A stretch of 64,000 bases of DNA. It comes from Spinellus fusiger (taxonomy: Eukaryota > Mucoromycota > Mucoromycetes > Mucorales > Phycomycetaceae). The DNA lies in the NCBI GenBank assembly GCA_025094145.1, contig JALLLS010000058.1, positions 124,001-188,000 of the forward strand, in the 5' to 3' direction. Below, in pieces: positions 45,049-56,605 of the stretch. The translations under genes were made by a program, and so were the position numbers. The stretch's first letter is position 1. Every line of letters begins with the position of its first letter. The notes beneath the pieces were generated by a model. The model made no database searches and had not been told where the DNA came from. It worked only from the letters and a program-made list of their open reading frames with translations.

Positions 45049-47518
45049 ATTGGGGTCTTGTTTTCATTTTACTCTTGCATTTTTTATTCTTTCTTTCTAC
45101 CATTTCCTTTCTTTCTTAATAGGATGTACATTTTATTTTCATTGTTAAAAAAATAGACATACCTAATCTATTTTGATCAATCTATTGGGTAATACTAATA
45201 AAAAGGCAATATGTTACCTTTTGTAACTGTAATGGTTGTGTTTATCTTACTGGAAATCAAACTATTAAATGATTTGATATTGATGTTATCTATGCCTTGG
45301 TACAGTTTATGGATTAATTCAATGAATAGAAACAAACAAACAAATCACTCTAAAGTAGTCACTATAAAAGATGCCAGATTCTATTGTCTTTGAACTTGAC
45401 TTGTATTCTTCTTTTGATATAGCAATGTTTTTATGAGTTTCTATCTGATCCACTAAGAAAAGAAAGACTCACCAAAAAAAAGAGAAATCAGGCACAGAAC
45501 ACAAATGATAAAGATATTGCATCCTGTCTCTCTAAAAGAGTATGTTCAATTTCTCTCTTTTCTTTATTGAATAAAAGCCCTTGTCTTTTTTAGGTCTCTA
45601 TTTAATCTACCTACTACACTGAGACCTCATGAAATACACGTCAAGATATACATGCATCACATACTACATCACATAATAAGATACTCTTATTAAGAAACAA
45701 TTCTTTTATCACATGTTCCATCTTTTGAGTTCCATCTTTTGCATCAGTGACAGTTTGGCATCTCCGTTTCATGCTAGCAATGAGGTGGATGGTGACACTT
45801 TGATTCATTTCATCCAATCCCCTGCACTAAGATATCCTCCAGTCTTTCCTTATTGATAAAATTGCATACACTTTATTTTATTTTCACTGTAAGACCAAAG
45901 GTGCTCATAAACTCAAATAAGTCATTGCCTTGTGTCTTTTACTTTCTGGACTCTCTTTCTCATTCTTCTTTGTTATCTCATTCTGATTACAATAGTGTAA
46001 AGATGAATCTCCTTGAATAGAATTCGTCAGTACAACTCTTTTGATCTAAAGCATCATTAGAGAAAGAAGAAAAAGAACGCAGTGTTTGGAGCATTTGTAT
46101 TTGTATTTGTATTTGTATTTGTATTTTTATTTATTTATTTAAAAAAAGTACCTCTGTTAAAATATAAGTGTGAGACTTCTTTTCTGTCATTTTCTATTCC
46201 TTGGAATAAGAAATCTGATGATAATTATGATTTTAAAAAGTAGTATTGTATCTATGATTCCAGGGATTGATAGATAGTTTGTACAACAAAATACTATCTC
46301 AACTATTTTCGATCGAATTATTTTTGTAACTGTGTGTGTAATATATTCTGCCGTTGTGAACTAGAGTTGTCCTCCCTTTCTTTTTCTTTTTCTTTTCCAT
46401 AAGCACAGAAATGGAGATGGGTGGAATATTTATGAATACAAATTTTGGATCCCATGCAAAATAAAAATAAAAAATAATTTTTATCGTGGGAAATATATTC
46501 AGACAGCAACTGCAGATGATACAAGCCTTCTTGTAAGCTACTATTTAACAGCTCAAAGTATTTAACTTGTTTAGGGTATGGTATGCCAATCTTGCAATAA
46601 AGAGTGCATTTACTCTACAGGAACCTTTTATAGATACATTTCTATTTCTATTTCTATTTCTATTTTTATCAAATACTTTAGCTACACTATTTCAAGTAAA
46701 TACATAAAGAAAGGATAAAGAAGATAGATACAATAAGCATTTGATATGTAGAATTAGATGTTCGAAACTGATGAGTGTCAACATGGGAATACAGAACACC
46801 GAACGGATCAATGTCTTTCTATGGCGATTATAATACTAAAAAGGAATACGTTCAGAAACTCGTACGATCCTGAGAACATAAACACAGCTATTCTACTAGC
46901 AGCTTCTGGTCTTTTAAAACGTGTTGATACTAGGCAGCAAAAGAAAGATGAAAATAGTTTGGAAGTTTAGAATGTATTAACAGAAATCTTTTGATGATAT
47001 ATGAAAGTAGAGTTATTCTCATTCTCTTATCCACCACTAGCAACTTCAATGAACAAACATTCAACAATGGGCCCTGTCCTAAAATAGTGAATAGATGTAG
47101 CTTAATGAACACTCTATAGAAGCAGTAGTCGAGTAAACTAGACATGTTTGCCAGTTCACAGTATGTATCATCACACACAGTAGAAGAGTTAGACGGCATC
47201 GGTAGGATATACATTCTCTGAGAATAAAAGGGTCATGGAATGGTTGGCATAACAAATAAATACACCAGGAAATAATCCCGATTGGCTACTGGGTGATCAT
47301 ATTTGTAAGGAACTGAAGATGTTGGTGGCAAACCAAGAAACTCTATATTTTAATTGTCGGTATATCTATCAGTAAATTAACATTACTAAATCATTAGATT
47401 CCAAAAAATAATCTCCGGAGAGTCCATAGACAATCATTAGTCATCTATTCTTACTATGTAATAGGTTATCCAGTTTATTTAGACACTTTAGCATGGTACT
47501 TTTATTACATCCTTTCTA
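45049..47518. other. Intergenic, 2.5 kb, with a transposase scrap and microsatellites
   Basis: Microsatellites: ATTTGT at about 46096-46131 and ATTTCT at about 46640-46665. A short minus-strand trace of a Tc1 C-terminus lies at about 45740-45800 (separate entry). No gene was found; the 60-90-codon frames here lack known domains. Confidence 0.5.
45735..45805 (-). pseudogene. Short Tc1/mariner transposase C-terminal scrap
   Basis: The minus strand reads LIASMKRRCQTVTDAKDG, resembling the C-terminal SMPRRCQAVIKAKGG-type block of Tc1 transposases and the CQ-R end of the copies at 17.8 and 33.2 kb. It is short and could be chance; the rest of the element is not visible. Confidence 0.4.
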
Positions 47519-47736
47519 CACACCAGGAGGTCTTTAGGATATAAAAGGAAATAGTCGAAATACAATTGTTTAAGAAATAACATCGATTTGAAAAGGTGTG
47601 AAAATAAATTAAGATGTATTCATGTTAGTTCTTAAATAAAGATTATTATGTTGATTTACCTGTAAATATCTGAATCCCGAAGGAAACCACTTTCGATGTG
47701 GCGATATATGATATAATACGAATAAGAATATCTATT
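47519..47736 (-). ncRNA. Candidate omega-RNA / right-end region downstream of the Fanzor ORF
   Basis: In TnpB and Fanzor systems the guide RNA comes from the 3' end of the ORF plus the adjacent element end. Here the about 218 bp between the Fanzor reading frame and the element terminus are strongly conserved between copy 1 (23712-23915) and copy 2. Conserved blocks include TTTAGGATATAAAAGGAAAT and GAAACCACTTTCGATGTGG. Conservation of a non-coding end where the interior was lost fits either a guide RNA or merely transposase-binding sequence. No transcript evidence is available. Confidence 0.35.
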
Positions 47737-48157
47737 CTTATGTGACTGTATAGATACCCTTTGATGCATTCACATCTCTGTTCTAAACAATTCCGCAACT
47801 TTGGCAAGCGCGGATATTGTTGAAATTTACTAATACCTCAGTGAGGATATTTGTGTTGCAAGTATGGCAGATCTTGAGAACAAAAAAAGAAAACAAAACA
47901 GAGTAACTGTTAAAAGAGCTTTTCATATTGAGTGAGAGGTCAATCATGCTTACCCTCGATGTAAAGAACTCATCGACATCAACCAGAAGAAGATCACCAC
48001 TCTTTTGTCTCTTTTTCAGTGATTGATATAATATTCTTGTCAAACCAACACGATGGCCTTTGAACTTGACAGCATCCTTTCCTTTCATTCTTGCACCATA
48101 AGCAACAACTGGCAGCTTGGTAGGATCATACTCCAATCCTTTTAGGTGCCAATAACC
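47737..48157 (-). pseudogene. Fanzor (eukaryotic TnpB-like OMEGA nuclease) C-terminal fragment with premature stop
   Basis: Fanzors are RNA-guided RuvC nucleases related to TnpB/Cas12. Two exons are visible: 47954-48157 (68 codons, ending at AGG before GTAAGC) and from 47872 downward. Exon one ends with the RuvC-flanking motif VDVDEFFTSR. Exon two continues ICHTCN, then RACQSCG (two CxxC pairs of the OrfB zinc ribbon), then IV, a TAG stop (47783-47785), then NRDVNASKGI in the same frame. NRDVNA is the RuvC-III Asp motif. In TnpB/Fanzor proteins a bulky residue, usually Trp, often precedes NRD, so TGG to TAG is the simplest explanation of the stop. The upstream RuvC-I part is not recognisable; frames up to about 48600 are degraded. 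The gene is dead or nearly so in this copy. Confidence 0.8.
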
Positions 48158-50513
48158 CTTTTCAATAATAGAATAGTAGTAAGAATAATTAGTTCGAGAT
48201 GTATTAATGTACTCTATGTGTGTGTGTCGTATTACCCTTGCACTGGCACTTTCTTGCCTTTGTAATGGACTCACTGGGTTTACTATAGTAAAAATATATA
48301 CAATAGAAACTGACTGACATGTCAGACACAATAAACATATACAAACACTTACCAGATCACAACTGTTGGCTCTTATGCCAGACAAAGGCAAACAAAATAA
48401 AGAGGGTAGAAGATATGGAGAAAAACAGACAGTGTAGTTGGCAGGTTTCTATATCCGAACAGAAGAGAACAAAACTAAATTTCACAAGTCATTTGCTTAA
48501 TCAGAACTACCAAAGTAATGCAGACTACAACTCCATTCTAGAAAGAAAAAGAATTGCTTAAAGAACAGTTGCCCAGTTACTCATTGTGCTCAAATCGTGT
48601 GTTGTGTTCCTGTTCATGTACCCTCTTTGATTTCCCTAGACTAGCCTTTGTACTAATACTCTATTTCTTTGTCCCTGATAGAGACCAAACAACTACAGAT
48701 TCATCTCTCTAGTGGTCCTGTTGATAACCACAGTGCCCTTTATTACAGAATAAAGGATATATTTTACAAAGTTACATAGTATAGATCTTGAGGCTACTTT
48801 TATATATTTTTAAGCTATAAGGATCAAAGCTATACGATAATAACACCTCTGTAAATTCAGAGATGGATCTCATTCTCTTGTCCTATGTATGTTTCAAGGA
48901 AAGAGAGAAACTTTATTTACAACAAAATCACTTTCTGGAATTCTATGGCCTTGAAATACAGGACCAAGATTATACACACTATAGGACAGGACAGTTACCC
49001 TTCCCAGTCTGCTTGGATGTTCTATGATAGCCATAGCTATTAATTGAGAATAGCAAAATAGTAAAATTCATAGTAAAATTCATAGTAAAAGAAATGCCAA
49101 ACTAATATAAAAAGTGTAGTTGTCTACATCCATAATAAAATAGACTTTGATCCAAACAGCTTCCTAGAGTATAAACAAGATAATCTTTAGAGACTTGAGT
49201 AGCTGACTGTTTCTTATTCTCGACTTGTTTTCTTTGGTTGGCTAATGTGTTTGAAAAGATTCTTCTCACTGTCTGTCTGTTTTAGCATTGACTATGGACT
49301 GTGTAATTAAACACTATAAAGTTGGATAAAAGGAAGGAGTAAACCTGACATTGCGACTCAATCACTGCATTTAATGTTTAACATGTGTTAACTATAAGCT
49401 CATAGTATTTGCAGTATGACACTGCTTAAGAAAGATGTATTACAGAACTTATAGAGTTAACTCTAGTGATTATTGTCCAGAAAAGAGAACCAAACTCACT
49501 TATATTAAGAACATTGTGTTCATTTATTGACTCAATATTCATAATCACTTCAACAACTATCTTATTGTAACTGTTATTAACAATAGTACTTAATGATAAC
49601 AGGGTATTGTTTCTAATACTGTCTCTTAGGCTCAAGCCAAATAGAGTGTGAATTGTTTGACATAAATTTTGACTTGTGAATTTTATGAGTGGAGGCTAGT
49701 GTATTCATTACCAGAATAGAGAAAGAAAGATTATTTGTTTTGATATTTCCCTATATTTGTTATTTCTCACACTTCACATACAACTTAACACCCGAGTACT
49801 CTTCAATATGAGCATAACTGAGCAAGGTGATGTGCTATTATTAACAAAGAGAAATAATAGAGAGAAGTTGTAGATACTACTAGAGGCTATTTTAGAAGTG
49901 AAAAAGGTAAGCAATGTCATCATCTGGGCTTGAGCTCATTGTAATCCATAAGACATAGTACTGATTCTTCTTCTAATAGATAATATATAGACTATTATTC
50001 TTAAGACAAGTATTAATTACAAGGTAAGCATACTATCTCTCTTATTGAATTATTACTAATAAACCCTTCTGTTATTATATAAGCTAAGTCTCTTCTCAAG
50101 TCAGTCCCAGGTGGTCTTCTTCCTTCTATACGGTCTAGGCTGTCTAGGGTATACTCCTGAGCATAGTTATCTATCTTCCAAAGATAAAGCATAAGGATTT
50201 TAGGGTATAGATTCTATTGCTATGAAGGAATATACCTAGAACAGCAGTAGCTATAGTAATAGTATGTTTTTAGCTACAGTATTTTTAGCTATATTATTAC
50301 AATAAACAATTTTATTCACAAACAATTCTATTCATAAACAATATATTTTATTGATAATACAATTTGATATTGAGGTATCCATAAAAAGTAAGAAAATTTT
50401 GGATACTCGCAAACCTTTGATTTCAAGCACAGTTTCATAAAAGGTAATAAATTTTAGATTTTAAAAGGCGAATATATCATCGCTTAAAGGCCAGAAAAAT
50501 CTCCTGGTGTGTA

Positions 50514-53125
50514 GAGAAGAAATGTGGATATTTTACCCGATCTAATGACAAGACGGAAGCACCTTTTAGAGAGGTTCGGTCTACCCAATTCTTTGGATAA
50601 TGAATTTTTCTTATCATGTTCTAAAGGGCGCTACCACGTTGTTTTATGCATATGGTTTTGCTCTGAAGTACTTTAAGCTGCATGATAAATGATCATATAG
50701 CCGTACTAATCGACCTATCTATTGTATCCAGTAATAAGATCATGCCTGGCACCTGTTAAATAGCATTACAAGGTGTCAGTGTCATCTGATGTAGAGTTAC
50801 ATTCCTTTTTTTAAAAAAAAAAAGTTTAAATACAGGCTTTTAACCTAAAAGGAGGCGATAAGAAACAATCTCTATACAAATTGGAAAAGTTTATCGGACG
50901 AATGGATTTTCACAATAAATCGTTGCAGACTGCCGAATGAGAGTTAATAATAATAAAGTAGACCTTATCCAAAACACTATTGGACACTTTTTAAGATATA
51001 ACTATCAGAAACTCTATATGTCCTATAAAGATAATCCTATCATTGTGCATTCATATTTATTCAAACTATTAAGTGTGCCTGGCAGTAATGGGAATAAAAA
51101 CTCCCTTTATTTACTCTTAACAAGTATATAGCATGATAAACTCATAGCTTTTATTATTATTATTATTATTCATCTTGTCAGTTTTTTTCTCATTTTTTTC
51201 TGTTAATAAGTTAGTCAACATATCATTACAATAAAAACAAATATAAAGAATAGATAGAAGCCTGAATTCCTCAAACAATTATATGAACTCATAGATGCTA
51301 CAAACACAATAGTTACACGCATATATATGCCCTCGCCAAATACATCTTTCTCAAGGAACTCAATGTCAATAACTCGTTTGATTCACACATACTTATCAAT
51401 AAAGATTCCTTTGTAGAGGTTTTTTATTATCAGTCGTTAGAAGACAGGTGTGGGATAGAAAAAAGCGAAGGTAGAGAATCGAAACTCAAGGCTATCACAT
51501 TAGTATACCACGATCTAATTAAAAAAAACATATGGGTCTATACTATGAATAAGCTAATTATATTTCAACAAAGTTTACACATGTTCACCAATTAAGGAGG
51601 TTATTTGACAACTGATCTATGTACCAAGAACAATGGTAAAATAATAATAAAAAGTCCAATAGTAAAACGGAAGAAGATGAGCTCATTCCTATCAAAGACT
51701 TGATCAGTGGTGACTTATATCATAAAAATCAACTACTATTCATCACTTGGATATGTGACTTTCTACAAGATATTGACAGAGACCTTGAAGAACTTTTATT
51801 AGAAACAAATGATATTGATGGATTCTTCTACCATTTAGTGCTTTTATTGTCCGTTAAACATCTGCGCAAAAGATGAACAAAAGCAGCCTTGAAGACAGTA
51901 CCAGTACTGCCAATGAGAAACAAAAACAAATTTAACCCACCCTGGCGATCACTAGGATTATCTTATACAGTTAAGAATCTGTTTAAACAATCATCTACAA
52001 ATCCTTAGGTGTGAACACAAAACATCAATGAAATATCTATCTATTTTTTGTGACATATCTCAGAATTTTAGAGGCTGCAACGTAAGATTACAAATTGTTC
52101 AGTTCAATTTTTCTAATCGTTTAATTTTAGGTTAAAATCCTGTATCACAAATAGTATGAAAATAGCCATTGAAATGGTGTTTTTTTTTTGTTACCTCAAG
52201 ACATTGATTATTTTTTAGATACAAATAAATGATGCTTTATCCTTATACTTATTTGAAAGAAATTGTCTGTGGGGTCATTAACAACTGTCTATTGAAGCAT
52301 TCATGCAAGTATTTTCCTGGTTTATAAAGTTTGTTAATGAGTTCTCAAAGGCAGAATCCGGGGTTCTTGATACATAATCTACAAAGTAGATCTCTGCCAT
52401 ATAGCATGGCTTAACAATGTTAACATGTATTGGTCTCCCCAATACAGCTTTACACCAATACATAGTTGTTAAACTGAAACCATACTCTAAAAAAGAGTAT
52501 CTTAGCAGAGACAGTAAGAATACTGCGATATCCGTGTGCATGATGTGGTGCTGAGAATGGTTGTACCTTAATTATGAAATGCAGCCATTCAACTTCAGAA
52601 CAAACTTATCTTCTCAACATGATCTAACATCACTAGTGTGTTACTGTCTTCTTATGCCAATGTAGATATAAATATAGTTTACATTTAATAAAACACAATC
52701 TTTAATGGAAACAGTAAATCAAGGTCGCATAACGCCTTGTTGTGGACGAATAAATATTTGAGACACTAATCACCTTGTTATTGTTAACAAAGTTTGCTTG
52801 AAATATCTATTCTTATTGATCAGATAGCAATAATAGCAGAGAAAGGTATAAATTTACAATAGACTTAGTGAAGAACATATACTCTTATGAAAAAGTCGCA
52901 GTAACTAAATAGAATATGGATGAATCCAAGTATGAGAGTATTTACGATAATGATACCTGATCATATAGATCTTCAACTATAGGATAAATAATTATATTTA
53001 AATAAAGTATACTATTTATTTATATCTTTGTTTAAAGTAGTTGCTATAGATATTTACCATTGTTGAGATAAAAAAAAATACTCGACCCCGAGTCATATTT
53101 ATATTCAAAGATGTATAAATATGTG
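50514..53125. other. Accessory region with coding traces, no intact gene
   Basis: On the plus strand, about 51670-51872 is an open frame (DELIPIKDLISGDLYHKNQ, then ITWICDFLQDIDRDLEELL) that stops and then continues in frame to about 52005 (FNPPWRSLGLSYTVKNLF). It looks like a decayed gene of unknown origin. At about 51996-52013, ATCCTTAGGTGTG resembles an outward-facing terminal repeat of the TIR family. A second small frame (50937-51131) has no recognised domain. Confidence 0.4.
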
Positions 53126-54107
53126 TTGTCTAACTGTAATTAAAGATACAATGCATTGTGGATTGTAAACAATATCTTTCAATTAGAGATTGTCAATCGT
53201 TTTGATGTAAACTTTACAACTGTGTCTTGCATCATAAAGAGATACAGAAAAATAAGAGACTTCAAGGCTAAAAGATTCACTGGAAACAAATCCAACTTTA
53301 CTGAGAGAGATAAGAGAAAAGTATTTCTATATTATTTCAAGACACTAAAGGAACTCCACTAGAGCATCACCACTAAAGTGTTCATAATGGGATTTCAGAA
53401 GATGATAAAGAAAATTGGCTTATTTTTCTTACAGAGTGGTGAAGAGACCTACTCTTACCACTAATCACAAGAAAGTGAGACTTGACTAGGCTAAAGACCA
53501 TATCCACTGGACCAATGAGCAGTGCTGTACCATCATCTTATTAGATGAGTTAAAGTACCAGCTCATCTCCAACAACAATTTTATTATAGAGATACGAAAG
53601 AAGAAAAAAGGGATGACCCCAAATAATGATAAGGCCACTATGATGTTTGGTGGTAGTGATGTGATGGGGTGAAAAGACTATGCCCTTTACAGAGCAGCGT
53701 TGGTAACCCTAGATACATTGAGATTTTAAAAGAAGAATACCTTCCTGAGCTGACCCGCTTTTCTTAAATCAACTCAGAAATAGGTTATGTTCTTTAGAAA
53801 GATATTTGAAGAAGAAAAAAGTGCAGGACAGTAAAAGAATAGAAGAAAAAAGCGAGCATGATCACGAGAAAGAACTGGTCTTTACAAAACCCTGACCTAA
53901 TATCCCTGTAGAACACCTTTGGGATATTTTGAACCAAAAAGTTCAAAAGAGAGTGGCTGCCTCAATTACTTTCAGAGATTTAGAGGCTATCTTTTTTTTT
54001 GGATGGCAAAATAAAATAAAAATAGAGATGATCAACAACCTCACTGAGAGCATATCTCGAATATACAAGGCTCTCATTAAAGCAAGGAGTAGTAGTACCA
54101 GATACTA
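53126..54107 (+). pseudogene. Decayed Tc1/mariner-type transposase
   Basis: Plus-strand pieces in the right order: an HTH reading RFDVNFTTVSCIIKRYRKI; then TERDKRKV; then RPTLTTNHKKVRL; WTNEQCC; then the DDE end VEHLWDILNQKVQKR; and finally LTESISRIYKALIKARSSST with a terminal RY, the classical Tc1 C-terminus. In-frame stops (for example after KVRLD and MG) and shifts show it is inactive. About 460 bp downstream, at 54541-54564, lies AAAGACCAGAATACTCTTGG followed by GTGTA, a diverged version of the TIR shared by copies 1-3. Confidence 0.85.
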
Positions 54108-54679
54108 AGTCTTTTTGTCTAATAAACTCATATCTATTATTCTGTTGAACTCAGACATGTTATGTATAATTTTAAAGTCTCTACTGTATGTTGAATGTAT
54201 ATCCTCATAATAAACGAGTAGAAGGGTATCATAATAAATGGAGTCAGAGAGTCTAAGACTTGCAAGCATTTCTAGAACTCACAGTATAATCAATAGACAC
54301 ACCACCAGTGTTACATAAAATAAATAGTTTAAAATGTTAATTGATATGGCTGTCTAATTAAATTTAATCTTTCTTTAAATCATTGGTCTTTTTACTAGTG
54401 TTATTATGTATTTACATAAAAACAGAGAGAGTCTTGATACTCGCTAAATGGTATACTATTTTTATAGCAGATTCACGCTTATCTTTATTCATTCTATAAA
54501 AGGTAAAAAAGTCTATATCTAATCGGCGACTATAAACAGTTAAAGACCAGAATACTCTTGGGTGTATGAAGTAAGAAGATGAATCCCCGATACATACAGG
54601 TCTATATTTCATGTTACACACACTTCAGCGGAAAGATTCGAATTGTTTTGTTTTATTGCTTCGTCTTTCTTCATTCCTC

Positions 54680-56169
54680 ATGCCTAAATCACAACCTGTG
54701 TCTGTCACTGATACGAATAGAAATGCTTTTGAAAATACAAAAAAAAACCCCCTCAAAGCAAATTTGAAAGAGAATAAAGGTAAATGAAAAGAACAGAAGC
54801 AGGAACAGTACAGGAAAGACTAAAAAAGAAGAACACACGTATCAACAACACCAACAATATAATAATCTCAATTCAGTTCAGACACAAAAAGATTCAACTG
54901 TTCACAAATCTCTCTCTTCAACCAACACTAGATATTTTCATATTGAGAGAGTGAAGAGAGAGATACATGACAACACAAAAGATTCAGCGTTAACAGAGAT
55001 GTCAAAAGAAACAGAAAAAGTAGTGGAGAGAGAGATACATGACAACACAAAGGATTCAGCGTTAACAAAGGTGTCAGAAGAAACAGAAAAAGTAGTGAAA
55101 GAACAGAAAAAGAGAAAAAGCAAGTCAGAAAGAAAAGAGAGAGCAAAGAGAATAAAAATAGAGATGGAAGAAAGAGAAAAGGAAATAACAAAAGACAGAC
55201 ATTCTTCTCTTCTGGACCCACTTCTAAATGCAAATATTGCTACACTTGACTCTCAATCTGTAAGCAATACAATACCACTTTCTAAATCTGCAAAGAAAAA
55301 GAAACCTGTAAAGAAAGAAACAACAGTTACTGAGAAACAGAAACAAGTGTAAGTACATTATACTCAACTACAAGATCATGGTCAGAGCCATTCAATGTAC
55401 CTGGATTAGATTCAACTGTTGTGGAAGATTGTTCACAGAAAAGAGTTCCCTTAATAATCATAAGCGAAAACATATAAGGTGTCCTCTGTGTCCATTTCTT
55501 GGAATTAAACGTACATTAGAAGATCATCATCAGGAATTCCACAGGGATAAAAAAAGTGAAATCAAACGGTAAGTATATTCTTTAAAGTTGACGTTTGCTT
55601 ACTATCTTTCTTTTTCCAACAGAATTCAACCTGTAAAGGATGCTCTACCTAAGGTACCAACAACAGAAACAGTGGAAGAAATTTTAGAATGGATTAATAG
55701 ACGAAAACAATTATATCCAAAAGAAAGTGTAGAGGTATAATGGATGATATTTACTCACTGTTCTTATTTTTATGCTTTATAGCCTACAGATAAAAGGGCA
55801 TACCCCCCTTCTTCCAGCAGCATTCGGCCTATAAAGGATGGTTTACCTAAAGCATCAACAGCAGAAGCAGAGAAAAAGAAAAAGAAAGAGATCTTAGAAT
55901 GGATTAATAGACGAAAACAACTATATCCAAGAGAAGATGTAAAGGTATGATGGGTGTTTTTGGATTATTGGATGATATTTACTTACTGTTCTTATTTTTA
56001 TGCTTTATAGCCTACAGATAAAAGTACATGCCACCATTCTCTATCTCAATTGATACATGTCTCATCAAAATATCGTGAAGATCTATCAGATATTTCAGAT
56101 ATTTCAGATGATGAATTTTTTGATGCAGCAAGTACTGTATCAGAGATCTTGTCAATGTACCCTCTTTAG
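54680..56169 (+). CDS. NUFIP1: NUFIP1/Rsa1-type zinc-finger protein with duplicated NUFIP motif
   Basis: NUFIP1/Rsa1 proteins bridge box C/D snoRNP assembly factors (R2TP, 15.5K/Snu13). Six exons: 54680-54779, 54877-55348, 55410-55568, 55623-55734, 55783-55944 and 56011-56169, summing to 1164 nt (387 residues). Seen: a Lys/Glu-rich N-terminal half with a duplicated EIHDNTKDSALT repeat; C2H2-like fingers (CCGRLFTEKSSLNNHKRKH, then CPLCPF...HHQEFH); then the family peptide EEILEWINRRKQLYP, seen twice in consecutive exons 4 and 5. The order finger-finger-NUFIP peptide is that of human NUFIP1. The first finger has adjacent Cys residues (FNCCGR) instead of C-x2-C. The C-terminus is acidic (DISDISDDEFFDAAS). 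The exon 2/3 junction is chosen because it keeps the finger frame. Confidence 0.8.
55684..56030 (+). repeat. Tandem exon-intron duplication in the NUFIP1-type gene
   Basis: Exons 4 and 5 share TTAGAATGGATTAATAGACG followed by AAAACAA (55684 and 55893). The following introns share GATGATATTTACT(C/T)ACTG and TTCTTATTTTTATGCTTTAT, and exons 5 and 6 both start CCTACAGATAAAAG (55783 and 56011). Period about 209-228 bp. The intron similarity shows that genomic DNA was duplicated recently. Confidence 0.9.
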
Positions 56170-56327
56170 GTCAAATAGCTCAACCATAGGAAATTTACTC
56201 AACTTACATCTAGCTATACTAGGCAGTCTTTAACACGAGTAAATTAGTTTACAAAGTAAAAGTGTCATTGGTTAAACTACTACCTTTATGTATCTAGCCA
56301 TTGAACCACTATGAATACATATGTTTC

Positions 56328-56361
<34 letters not shown>

Positions 56362-56605
56362 GTAATAGTAATAGTAATAGTAATAGTAATAGTAATAGTA
56401 ATAATAGTAATAGTAATAAAACAGTACATGTCTACTGTGTTGTAAGAATATTTACTTAACAATCACTATTTTCAATATAATGAAGTCTACAGTTGAGGGA
56501 TATATAAAAGGCAATACAAAGTACATTTGAAATAGACCTTTATTTATTTAATTTACAAGAGTAACAGATCTATTCTCTAATAGAATACGTTTGTATTTTT
56601 ATGCT
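56170..56605. other. Intergenic between convergent genes, with a TAA/TAG microsatellite
   Basis: A TAATAG trinucleotide tract runs at about 56330-56418. No gene. Confidence 0.6.

Larger units (their letters stand above)
47519..50511. mobile_element. TA-flanked TIR element, copy 2, carrying a Fanzor fragment
   Basis: Left end CACACCAGGAGGTCTTTAGG after TA (47517-47518). The right end, complemented, is CACACCAGGAGATTTTTCTG before TA (50512-50513). The TIRs match at about 15 of 17 positions. Length 2993 bp. Its left 200 bp and right 1.9 kb are collinear with copy 1. The block at about 47765-48625 is absent from copy 1 and contains the Fanzor C-terminal coding sequence on the minus strand. TA flanks and element size fit Tc1/mariner-type mobilisation; Fanzor genes are known passengers of several eukaryotic DNA transposon classes. 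Confidence 0.82.

Noticed and set aside
50937..51131. 64-codon frame near the end of element copy 2
   Set aside because: No recognisable domain, no splice partners and no copy elsewhere in the window; not supported as a gene.
56330..56418. Regular short repeats suggesting a CRISPR-like array
   Set aside because: Simple TAA/TAG trinucleotide microsatellite without spacers, in a eukaryotic context.
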